DNA from: Collinsella sp. AF23-4AC
GTDB taxonomy: Bacteria > Actinomycetota > Coriobacteriia > Coriobacteriales > Coriobacteriaceae
Direction: 5' to 3'
Assembly: GCF_003462685.1 (NCBI RefSeq)
Contig: NZ_QRVE01000001.1
Coordinates: 99,411-163,410, forward strand
Length of the DNA stretch: 64,000 nucleotides
Below the pieces are notes generated by a model. That model did not search any database. It had not been told where the DNA came from and saw only the letters and a program-made list of their open reading frames with translations. Position numbers and translations under genes: made by a program. Shown piece by piece: positions 35,122-44,054 of the stretch; position 1 is the stretch's first letter; each line of letters opens with the position of its first letter.

Positions 35122-37519
35122 ATGCACGTTCAAGAAGAATGTAGCATTCTATGCTGCCTGCTTTGCGTTTACCGTCACGCTCTTTGTAACGCTTGCCGTG
35201 GCAGGACACGTCTACCCCTTTGGGGACAACTCGTTTCTCGCTGGCGACCTCAAATACCAGTACATCGACTTCTTTGCTTGGTTCCGGCGCGTCCTTTTGG
35301 GCGAGGAGAATCTTCGCTACTCCTTTTCTCAGGGACTGGGCATGAACACGTGGGGGCTCTATAGCTACTATCTCGCCAGCCCCTTTAACCTGCTCTGCGT
35401 ACTGTTTCCTAAAGACAAGCTGACGCTCTTTGTGTTTGTTATCGCCGCGCTCAAGCTCGGCTGCATCCACATCAGCAGCGCTTGGTTCTTGCAAAAGCGC
35501 TTTGGCCTACCCAAGCCCGCAGCATTCCTGCTTTCCCTCTCGTTCACATTTTGCAGCTGGACCATCAGCAACCTGCGCAACCCGCTCTGGATCGATTGCC
35601 TCATCCTACTGCCCATCTGCGCCTACGGATGCTACGAGCTCATCCGCAAGCAGCGCATGATCCGCCTCGTCATCGCAACGGCGCTCAATATCATGTTCTG
35701 CTGGTATACGGCCTACATCAGCATCCTGTTCCTCTGCATCTTCGTATTGGTCGAATTTATCGATTATGTTACAGAAGAAGAATTTTGCTGGAAGCTCATG
35801 TTCGATCGGGCCCTACGATTCGCCGGGGCTATCGCGCTTGGACTGCTTCTGTCCGCCTGGACCTTTTTGCCGACCATCCTTGCCATGTCCAAGGGCGGTC
35901 CCGTTATGACACTCGGCCCCCTACTTAAAACCAGCATCAAGTCGCTCATCAGGGGCTTTCTTCCCTGCATGTGGGTAAACAACGAAAGCACACCGCAGTT
36001 CTATTGCGGCATCATCATGATGCTGCTCGCGGTGAGTCTGCTGGTTAACCGCACGATTTCAATCAAGACGCGCATCGCAACACTCGTCGTCACGATAATC
36101 CTGGTCGCAAGCTCCGTTTTAAGCCCGCTCGAGTACATCTGGTGCGGCATGCGCGTTCCCAACGGCTTCTACTCGCGCACGGCTTTTTTGCTGAGCTTCT
36201 TTGCGCTGTGGGCCGCAGGATACGCGTTTCAGAAACTCAATGAGCGGCCAACATTACGTCGAGCCCATCGTCCGGCCATCATCATGCCACTCCTGGCACT
36301 CACGGCAATTGAACTATTTGCCAACGCCCATGTTATGTGGAACCAGCTGTACACAGGCTATTCCGAAGAAGCCAACAGCGCCTATATCGCCACCGCAACC
36401 GACACGATCACGGCTATTCAAGACCAGACTTCGGCGTCGTTCTACCGCATTGACCGTACGACCACGCGTGTCGATAGCGCCGCCCTCAACGAAGGCTTGA
36501 CGCTTGGATACAACCAGCTGTCCTCGTATTCGTCCGCCAACAACCCGCAGGCCATCGCACTGCTCAACTCCCTTGGATACAGCAGCATCGGCGAATTCTC
36601 AACCCGTTATGCCGAGCCCATTCTCGCCGTCGATGCCCTGTTGGGAGTCAAGTACGCCATTTCTGAAAACGCGCCTGCAGGATACGTTTTAGCCAAGACG
36701 AATCAGGCCGACTCCACAAGTGCGGTATACGAGAACCCCTATGCGCTCAGCATTGGCGTCGCAGCCTCAAGCGATATCCAAAACAGCACGCTGAAGAGCG
36801 AGAACCCTTTCGAAAAGCAGAACGACCTCTACAGCAAAATCCTAGGCCGCGAGGTCGAGCTCTATACCAAGATCGAGGCCACAAGCACGGAGAATAGCAA
36901 TAGCTTAAAGCAATGGAGTGTTACCGTACCGGCAAGCTCCATCGGGTATCTCTACATCAACAAAGATGCGACCGCCGGCAGTTATTGGCCCGTCACCCTT
37001 ACCATCGACCAGCGAACGATCGAAAACGAGGCCTGGAGATTCGACAATAATATCCGCCAGATTGCGGATGCATCGGACGCCCCGAGCCAACATACGGTGT
37101 CAATCGGAGTCGCAGAGGGCTATACAGACATGCCCCAAGACGATGAGCCGGTCTTTTACGCCCTCAATCTGGACGTTTTCAGACAGATCATTAACGAGCT
37201 TAAGACGAGCGAGTTTATTCCGACGGTTTTTGAGGACGGAAAGATCGAAGGCGAGTATACCGCCAAGGATGACGGCAACCTGCTGCTGAGCGTTCCGTAC
37301 GATGAGGGCTGGAACATAACGGTAAACGGAACCGCCGCAGAACTAACGCCCGCCGCCGATAAGGGCCTGTCGTCCCTGAACGTGCAGAAAGGCACGAATA
37401 GGATCGTGATGACCTACAAGACTCCGGGCGCCCTTGCGGGGCTTGCAGTGAGTCTGGCGACCGCCGCCGCCCTTGTTGCAGCGGGGCTATACGCCGGGCA
37501 CAAGAAAAGCCGCCGTTAA
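35105..37519 (+). CDS. YfhO-family membrane glycosyltransferase
   Basis: Start at ATG 35105 (GAGGA upstream), giving 804 aa. The first 430 residues hold about 12 membrane segments, with the family-like opening PFGDNSFLAGDLKYQYIDFF. The remaining part is a large outside domain that ends with a final membrane span and a basic tail (GHKKSRR). YfhO with CsbB glycosylates lipoteichoic acid in Bacillus, and the preceding gene is CsbB-like. A transferase using the lipid-linked sugar from its neighbour is the best inference. Confidence 0.88.
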   Translation: MTRINKCTFKKNVAFYAACFAFTVTLFVTLAVAGHVYPFGDNSFLAGDLKYQYIDFFAWFRRVLLGEENLRYSFSQGLGMNTWGLYSYYLASPFNLLCVLFPKDKLTLFVFVIAALKLGCIHISSAWFLQKRFGLPKPAAFLLSLSFTFCSWTISNLRNPLWIDCLILLPICAYGCYELIRKQRMIRLVIATALNIMFCWYTAYISILFLCIFVLVEFIDYVTEEEFCWKLMFDRALRFAGAIALGLLLSAWTFLPTILAMSKGGPVMTLGPLLKTSIKSLIRGFLPCMWVNNESTPQFYCGIIMMLLAVSLLVNRTISIKTRIATLVVTIILVASSVLSPLEYIWCGMRVPNGFYSRTAFLLSFFALWAAGYAFQKLNERPTLRRAHRPAIIMPLLALTAIELFANAHVMWNQLYTGYSEEANSAYIATATDTITAIQDQTSASFYRIDRTTTRVDSAALNEGLTLGYNQLSSYSSANNPQAIALLNSLGYSSIGEFSTRYAEPILAVDALLGVKYAISENAPAGYVLAKTNQADSTSAVYENPYALSIGVAASSDIQNSTLKSENPFEKQNDLYSKILGREVELYTKIEATSTENSNSLKQWSVTVPASSIGYLYINKDATAGSYWPVTLTIDQRTIENEAWRFDNNIRQIADASDAPSQHTVSIGVAEGYTDMPQDDEPVFYALNLDVFRQIINELKTSEFIPTVFEDGKIEGEYTAKDDGNLLLSVPYDEGWNITVNGTAAELTPAADKGLSSLNVQKGTNRIVMTYKTPGALAGLAVSLATAAALVAAGLYAGHKKSRR

Positions 37520-37534
37520 CAAGCGGCGGCTTTT
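37505..37534. terminator. Bidirectional terminator between yfhO-like gene and rmlCD
   Basis: Perfect 11-bp arms (37505-37515 and 37524-37534) begin and end with A4/T4, so the hairpin works on both strands. It overlaps the stop codon region of the plus-strand gene and closes both convergent operons. Confidence 0.9.
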
Positions 37535-37556
37535 ACTCTCGAAAAGTTGATAGCGG

Positions 37557-39011
37557 CTAGAGCGTCTTGAGGTACTCCCCCAGCTCTTCCTCCCAGTCGG
37601 GCATGTGGAACCCGACCGACTCGAGCCTGGAAAGGTCGAGCGCGGAGTGGACCGGGCGCGGGGCGACGGGGCCGGCGGCATTCGCGTAGTAGTCGGCGGT
37701 GCTGACCGGCACGACCTTCTCGCCGTTGCCGTTGGCGGCCTCGAAGACGGCGCGGGCGATGTCGGCCCAGGACTTCACGGCGCCGGAGCCGGTGCAGTCG
37801 TAGGTTCCGTAGGGGGCGTGCGTCCCCAGCACGTGGAAGATGGCCCGCGCCATGTCGCGCGTGAAGGTCAGGCGGCCCAGCTGATCGTCCACGACCGTGA
37901 CCTGCTCGAGCCCGTCCTCGGGGTCGGCCACGCGGTCGGACAGGCCCTTCATGGTCTTGACGAAGTTGTGCCCCTCGCCGATGACCCAGGAGCTGCGCAT
38001 GATGTAGTGGCGCGGGCAGCCGGCCACGGCGATGTCGCCGGCGGCCTTGGTCTGGCCGTATACGGACAGCGGGCTGAGGGGCTCCTCCTCGCCATGCACC
38101 TCGGCGGTGCCGTCGAAGACGTAGTCGGAGGACACGTGGACGAGCGTGATCCCGTGCTCGGAGCATGTGCGGGCGAGCAGGGCCGGCCCGGTCGCGTTGG
38201 CCTTCCAGGCGACGGCGCGGCCCTCGGGGGTCTCGGCCCTGTCCACCGCGGTGTAGGCGCCGCAGTTGATGACCGTGCCGTAGAGCGACCAGTCGTACTG
38301 CGCGTAGGCGTCCGGGTCGGACATGTCGAAGGTGTCGATGTCGCAGAAGTCGAAGTCCTTGGCGACGCCGCGCTCCTCCGCCAGCGCGCGGACCGCGCGG
38401 CCCAGCTGGCCGTTGCAGCCGGTGACGAGAGTGCGCCTGGGCGCCATGGGGACGACGTCCCTGAGCATCGGGTGGTTGAGGTCGGCCTCGGAGACGGTGG
38501 CCTCCGCAAGCGGGATGGGCCACTCGATGGCGAGCTCCGGGTCGGCGAGGTTCACGAAGGTGTAGGTCTTCTTAAGCTCCAGCGACCAGTGGGCGTCCAC
38601 CAGGTAGGTGTAGGCGGTGCCGTCCTCGAGCGCCTGGAAGGAGTTGCCCACGCCGCGCGGGACGTAGATGGCCTTGGAAGGGTCCAGGACGGTCGTGAAC
38701 ACCTTGCCGAAGGTCTCGCTTCCCTCGCGCAGGTCCACCCAGGCGCCGAAGACCGAGCCGCGGGCCACGGAGATGAACTTGTCCCAGGGCTCGGCGTGGA
38801 TGCCGCGGGTGACGCCGCGGCTGTCGTTGTAGGAGATGTTGTTCTGGACGACCTTTAGGTCCGGGATGCCCAGGGCGGTCATCTTGGCGCGCTGCCAGTT
38901 CTCCTTGAACCAGCCGCGCGAGTCGCCGTGGACGGCGAGGTCGACGACCTTGAGGCCCTCGATGCCGGTCTCGGCGACGGAGAGGTCCTTCTCGAATGCG
39001 ATATCTGCCAT
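37557..39011 (-). CDS. Fused dTDP-4-dehydrorhamnose 3,5-epimerase / reductase (RmlC-RmlD)
   Basis: Start at ATG 39011 (TAGGAGC 8 nt upstream), giving 484 aa. The N-terminal RmlC-like cupin (about 1-195) contains DSRGWFKENWQ, GVTRGIHAEPWDK and YVPRGVGNSF. The C-terminal RmlD reductase (about 200-484) contains VTGCNGQLGRA, SSDYVFDG and SVYGQTKAAGD (Tyr/Lys pair). Together these are the last two steps to dTDP-L-rhamnose. The RmlC half reads GIHAEPWDK where classic RmlC has LHYQ. Very GC-rich, unlike the transferases of the locus. Confidence 0.92.
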   Translation of the reverse strand: MADIAFEKDLSVAETGIEGLKVVDLAVHGDSRGWFKENWQRAKMTALGIPDLKVVQNNISYNDSRGVTRGIHAEPWDKFISVARGSVFGAWVDLREGSETFGKVFTTVLDPSKAIYVPRGVGNSFQALEDGTAYTYLVDAHWSLELKKTYTFVNLADPELAIEWPIPLAEATVSEADLNHPMLRDVVPMAPRRTLVTGCNGQLGRAVRALAEERGVAKDFDFCDIDTFDMSDPDAYAQYDWSLYGTVINCGAYTAVDRAETPEGRAVAWKANATGPALLARTCSEHGITLVHVSSDYVFDGTAEVHGEEEPLSPLSVYGQTKAAGDIAVAGCPRHYIMRSSWVIGEGHNFVKTMKGLSDRVADPEDGLEQVTVVDDQLGRLTFTRDMARAIFHVLGTHAPYGTYDCTGSGAVKSWADIARAVFEAANGNGEKVVPVSTADYYANAAGPVAPRPVHSALDLSRLESVGFHMPDWEEELGEYLKTL

Positions 39012-39047
39012 GTGGAAAAAGCTCCTATCGAAGAGGTTGGATAACCG

Positions 39048-39108
39048 GGGGTGCCCGCGCGGGGACGCAGGATCATCCCCATGCCCTGCGGCCCCGCGCG
39101 GGCGCCCC
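39048..39108. repeat. Very long stable hairpin between rfbB and rmlCD
   Basis: A 17-bp GC-rich stem (39048-39064 with 39092-39108, one G-T pair) is extended, after one mismatch, by 6 bp more (39066-39071 with 39085-39090). The loop is 13 nt. No T-run follows on either strand. It fills most of the gap between the two genes and resembles a REP-type or mRNA-protecting element. Confidence 0.7.
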
Positions 39109-39133
39109 GCGGTGCGCTTCGCCGGGGTGTGGC

Positions 39134-40219
<1,086 letters not shown>

Positions 40220-40228
40220 TCAACAAAA

Positions 40229-41203
40229 CTATCGGACATTTCGGCATGCGATAAGAGCCATAACCTTCGCAGAATTACCTCCCGTACAAAACGCCTCCGG
40301 AATGCAGTCCTTGTCGTAGTGAAAAACCGAATCCCCAGTTATTTCACGTAAGTACTTATAGAAGAAATCCTCCCAGCTTTTAAACTTCTCACTGTTTACA
40401 AAGGCTTCTGGGGTTTCCAAAACCGTCTTAACATCTAGCCCTGAAATTACGCCGGAGCTCAGCAGAAGCCATTCGAACGACTCGGGAAGACAAACCGTAA
40501 CAGTATCGCGGTGAATGTCTTGCAGTTTAAGGACGCGGTCCGCATAGCACCCAAATGCCGCTCCGTCCGCAACAACAAACACGCGATCGTCGAGATGCTG
40601 ATCCAACCAGCGCAAAATCGCGCTGTTCGTCATGGCCGAAGTACAGGTAAGCTCACTGTCAGCGAAATGCCGTTCAAAGAACTGGAAACCAGACCTACTG
40701 TCCTCGCATAGAAGGATAGAAAAGTCCTGTTTTGGCGCCGACCGGGAAATAGCATAACGATGATTCCCGCGATCTTGATAAACAGGGATGAAAGAATGGT
40801 ATTTTCCGCTCGTCTTAATCTTGTAAATCTCATCCACGCTATACGGAAGATTGGGGAAATCAGCCCTTGAGATCAGCACGAAATAATTCGAGGAATACAG
40901 CACATGATGGGCAAACTCATCAGAATGAATCTCTTTTAAGCCCTCATCGACAAATACAATCGAGTCATGAACGGACGAAAGCTGGTTTCGCCAATCATAA
41001 TCGGTCAAAGCGACACAGGGACAATCACATTGCAAGGAAACACCCGACTGCTCGCCCGTTCGCATGTAGTCTGCGACCATGTCAAACAGTGTCGTCTTAC
41101 CCGTGCCGCTATCGCCACGCACAATAGTGATGTTCCGCTTGATGGTAAATGTGTACTTGGTTCCCCTGCGGCGGGAAATCTTAACGAGATGCGAACCGTT
41201 CAT
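40229..41203 (-). CDS. P-loop ATPase partner of a DUF4869 protein
   Basis: Start probably ATG 41203 (AGGTG 6 nt upstream), giving 324 aa. Walker A GDSGTGKTT is at residues 30-38 and Walker B SIVFVDE at 81-87. An arginine follows in VLISRAD. The C-terminal half has an acidic strand (ILLCEDSRSGFQFFERHF) and a later VFVVADGAAFG, which resemble the Glu and Asp motifs of a TOPRIM fold. That resemblance is tentative. It begins 10 nt after the DUF4869 gene. AT-rich compared with rfbA and rfbB on either side. Function unknown; an OLD-like or defence role is possible. Confidence 0.6.
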   Translation of the reverse strand: MNGSHLVKISRRRGTKYTFTIKRNITIVRGDSGTGKTTLFDMVADYMRTGEQSGVSLQCDCPCVALTDYDWRNQLSSVHDSIVFVDEGLKEIHSDEFAHHVLYSSNYFVLISRADFPNLPYSVDEIYKIKTSGKYHSFIPVYQDRGNHRYAISRSAPKQDFSILLCEDSRSGFQFFERHFADSELTCTSAMTNSAILRWLDQHLDDRVFVVADGAAFGCYADRVLKLQDIHRDTVTVCLPESFEWLLLSSGVISGLDVKTVLETPEAFVNSEKFKSWEDFFYKYLREITGDSVFHYDKDCIPEAFCTGGNSAKVMALIACRNVR

Positions 41204-41212
41204 AAGCAGCAC

Positions 41213-41650
41213 CTACAGATACGGAATCGACTCGTGAATCAATTCGGCCATATTGTGAACGATTCGGCCGCTATTCACGACTTTGATTTTAAAATCCTCG
41301 CGACCAAAGTCCATCACATGATAGAGATTCACAACGAGCTTGCGGTCTTTCGCCATGTCGAGAATCCACTTGGCACAGTTGTCACCACAGGTAGAAGCGT
41401 TAAAAATATGCTTACGATCAAATCTCATAAGCAGCAGCGTTTTCACGCCACCAGAAAGCTGGAGTGGGGAGATAGATCCAAGCACGGGGCTTTCGATGAC
41501 GTTCTCGGAGACAACATCCGATCGATCGACATCTTTAATTATCGAGACTGCATAGGGATCCGTAATCCAAGAAGACCGGTAAGAGTTTTTGAAATATGTC
41601 GCTGTGTTGTAAATCGCTTCTGGCATATCGCCAAAGTAGACGCTTAACAC
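41213..41650 (-). CDS. DUF4869 domain protein
   Basis: Start probably GTG 41650 (GGAAG 6 nt upstream; MLSVYFGDM); TTG 41662 and GTG 41656 are alternatives. This gives 145 aa. I recognise the DUF4869 layout: YFGDMPEAIYNT at the start, DSPVLG-type ESPVLGSISPLQLSGGVKTLLL, FNASTCGDNCAKWIL, and the terminal GRIVHNMAELI. No enzymatic motif is known for this family. It forms a compact pair with the ATPase gene downstream and follows the rfbA terminator. Confidence 0.75.
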   Translation of the reverse strand: MLSVYFGDMPEAIYNTATYFKNSYRSSWITDPYAVSIIKDVDRSDVVSENVIESPVLGSISPLQLSGGVKTLLLMRFDRKHIFNASTCGDNCAKWILDMAKDRKLVVNLYHVMDFGREDFKIKVVNSGRIVHNMAELIHESIPYL

Positions 41651-41693
41651 ATCCACTTCCAATCATATTGTCTTTATGGTCAACGTAATCATA

Positions 41694-41725
41694 ACGAAAG
41701 GGGCCACCAGATAAACGGTGACCCC
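41694..41725 (-). terminator. Intrinsic terminator of rfbA
   Basis: Minus-strand arms 41717-41725 and 41700-41708 pair over 9 bp with one G-T pair, followed by TTTCGTT. It separates rfbA from the DUF4869 cassette, so that pair needs its own promoter or readthrough. Confidence 0.8.
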
Positions 41726-41745
41726 TAAAAGAAAACAAGCTTGCG

Positions 41746-42645
41746 CTAGTACTCGCGCGGGCTGTTGACGATCTCGCCGGCGGCGACCTTCTTGAGGTGC
41801 TGCCCGTAGACCGACTTGCCGTAGGCCTTGGCGGCCTCCTCCAGCTCGGCGGTCGTGATCCAGCCGTTCTCCCAGGCGATCTCCTCGGGGACCGAGACCG
41901 GCAGGTCCTGGGAGTGCTCGACGGCGCGGACGAACTCCGCGGCCTCGTGCAGGCTCTCCATGGTGCCGGTGTCGAGCCACGCATACCCGCGTCCCAGCGT
42001 CACGACGGACAGCGTCCCCTCCTCCAGGTACATCTGGTTGAGCGTGGTGATCTCCAGCTCGCCGCGCGCGGACGGCTTGACCTCATGCGCCTTGGCGGCC
42101 ACGTCGCCCGGGTAGAAGTACAGGCCGGTGACGGCGTAGGAGCTCTTGGGCTCGGCGGGCTTCTCCTCGATGGAGACGGCCCTCCCCTCGCGATCGAACT
42201 CCACGACGCCGAAGCGCTCGGGGTCGTCGACGTGGTAGCCGAAGACCGTGGCGCGGCCCGACTCTGCGTTCTGCACGGCGCGCGTAAGGTGGCGCGACAG
42301 GCCGTTGCCGTAGAAGATGTTGTCGCCGAGCACCAGTGCGCACGGCTCGCCGTTAATGAACTCCTCACCGATGGTGAAGGCCTGCGCGAGGCCGTCCGGA
42401 GAGGGCTGCTCGGCGTAGGACAGGTTCACGCCGTAGCGCGAGCCGTCCCCGAGCAGGCGCTCGAAGTTGGGCAGGTCGGTCGGCGTGGAGATGACCAGGA
42501 TGTCCCGGATGCCCGCCAGCATGAGGGTGGACAGCGGGTAGTAGATCATGGGCTTGTCGTAGACCGGAAGCAGCTGCTTGGAGGTCACGAGCGTGAGCGG
42601 GTACAGGCGCGTGCCGGAACCGCCGGCGAGGATGATGCCTTTCAT
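41746..42645 (-). CDS. rfbA: Glucose-1-phosphate thymidylyltransferase
   Basis: This 299-aa enzyme makes dTDP-glucose, the first step to dTDP-rhamnose. The N-terminal [11 protein letters not shown] nucleotide loop, [28 protein letters not shown] and [11 protein letters not shown] are canonical. GC-rich. It faces the divergent DUF4422 gene over a 140-nt AT-rich gap that must hold promoters for both. Confidence 0.96.
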   Translation of the reverse strand: MKGIILAGGSGTRLYPLTLVTSKQLLPVYDKPMIYYPLSTLMLAGIRDILVISTPTDLPNFERLLGDGSRYGVNLSYAEQPSPDGLAQAFTIGEEFINGEPCALVLGDNIFYGNGLSRHLTRAVQNAESGRATVFGYHVDDPERFGVVEFDREGRAVSIEEKPAEPKSSYAVTGLYFYPGDVAAKAHEVKPSARGELEITTLNQMYLEEGTLSVVTLGRGYAWLDTGTMESLHEAAEFVRAVEHSQDLPVSVPEEIAWENGWITTAELEEAAKAYGKSVYGQHLKKVAAGEIVNSPREY

Positions 42646-42785
42646 GTAGTCCTCCGTGTCATATAACTCATTTTGTTACGACTTATATAATAAACTCTAT
42701 CGGTCATATCAATTAAAAAATATATGAGCGATACCCATTGAACAGGGCATCTAATTGCCTCGGCACGGAAAGAGCGTCAGGAACA

Positions 42786-43979
42786 GTGAAGATTTACATC
42801 GCAGCTCATAAGCACTTTGACATTGATGCACAGGCGCCTTACCAGCCGCTCTTCGTCGGGGCAAGCTCCATTCCAGCGGAAAATCGACAAGCTGGATGGC
42901 TGTACGACGATCAAGGCGATAATATTTCCCAGAAAAACAAGCACTACTGTGAGCTTACCGGCCTCTATTGGATATGGAAGAATTCTCCTGAGTCGATAGT
43001 TGGGCTCACGCATTATCGAAGGGCATTTGAGTCCCCCAACGACTCGAAGCAGATGCTCAGAGACTATGAAATTGAGAACATTCTTACTAAGTATGACTGT
43101 ATTGTTGCAGCCAAAGAACCCTGCACAAGCTCAATCGGATGCAACTTAATCACTGTTGCTGAGCAATATAGAGTGATCCACTCTTCGACAGATCTGCTAC
43201 AGGCAAGGGAAATCATCAGAACGAAATGCCCTGGCTACTTGGATGCTTTTGATGAAGCAATTTGTGAGGAGTGCTCTTTTTCACCATGCAATATGATTAT
43301 TTGCAAAAAAGAGCTGATGGACCGATATTGTAAATGGCTTTTCAAAATCGAAAAAAAGCTTGAGAAGCGAATTGACTATATAAGTGGTCGCGATAGCTAT
43401 CAACAAAGGATGCCTGGCTTTATCTCAGAACGACTATTCAATGTCTTCCTTAAAAAGGAAGACATAAGATGCTATGAATGCCACATCTTTAACCCAATAA
43501 ATAAAGAGGCCCTTACGATCGATCAAAGCACGTGGCCTCAAAGGAGACCGCAACTTACATGCGCTTGCTCTACGAATGCCATATTTAACGGAGTAGACTA
43601 TTCATCTGTATTTGATTATTCCTTTTATGTAAATCATTACGAGGATTTATTCGATAGATATAAAGACGACCCCCATGGAGCGCTGGAACATTTCATTGCA
43701 ATCGGCATTAACGAACATCGAGTTGCGCATCCTCATTTTTCTATTGGCTCTCTTCTGAATGGAAATCCCGATTTAAGAAGCAAGTGCAGTGGGAATCTCG
43801 AAGCAACGCAAATGTATATAGCGAATCCTAAAGAGTATATGCATCCAATTGGGTATGAAAATATTCATCCGCTAGACGAGCAAAGCAATTCAACTATGGT
43901 CACATGGCATGAACGTCGAATTACAGCAGCGCGCATTCGATACCAAGAAAGAATAGAGAGGCTACCTGTACTGGGTTAA
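42786..43979 (+). CDS. DUF4422 glycosyltransferase with a C-terminal surface-repeat module
   Basis: Start at GTG 42786 (AGGA upstream; MKIYIAAHK), giving 397 aa. Residues 1-245 match DUF4422, a capsule-locus glycosyltransferase family (IAAHKHF, ELTGLYWIWKN, GLTHYRRAF). Residues about 268-345 (NGVDYSSVFDYSFYVNHYEDL...) match the repeat unit of the autolysin at 57169-59949. The module is not part of DUF4422. AT-rich with many rare codons for this genome. The sugar transferred is unknown. Confidence 0.8.
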   Translation: MKIYIAAHKHFDIDAQAPYQPLFVGASSIPAENRQAGWLYDDQGDNISQKNKHYCELTGLYWIWKNSPESIVGLTHYRRAFESPNDSKQMLRDYEIENILTKYDCIVAAKEPCTSSIGCNLITVAEQYRVIHSSTDLLQAREIIRTKCPGYLDAFDEAICEECSFSPCNMIICKKELMDRYCKWLFKIEKKLEKRIDYISGRDSYQQRMPGFISERLFNVFLKKEDIRCYECHIFNPINKEALTIDQSTWPQRRPQLTCACSTNAIFNGVDYSSVFDYSFYVNHYEDLFDRYKDDPHGALEHFIAIGINEHRVAHPHFSIGSLLNGNPDLRSKCSGNLEATQMYIANPKEYMHPIGYENIHPLDEQSNSTMVTWHERRITAARIRYQERIERLPVLG

Positions 43980-44054
43980 TTCAATGTAAGAATAAACCCT
44001 AGATCAAAGTGAAATAGCACAGACATCTTCAGTGCAACAGAAAGGTAAATTGAA

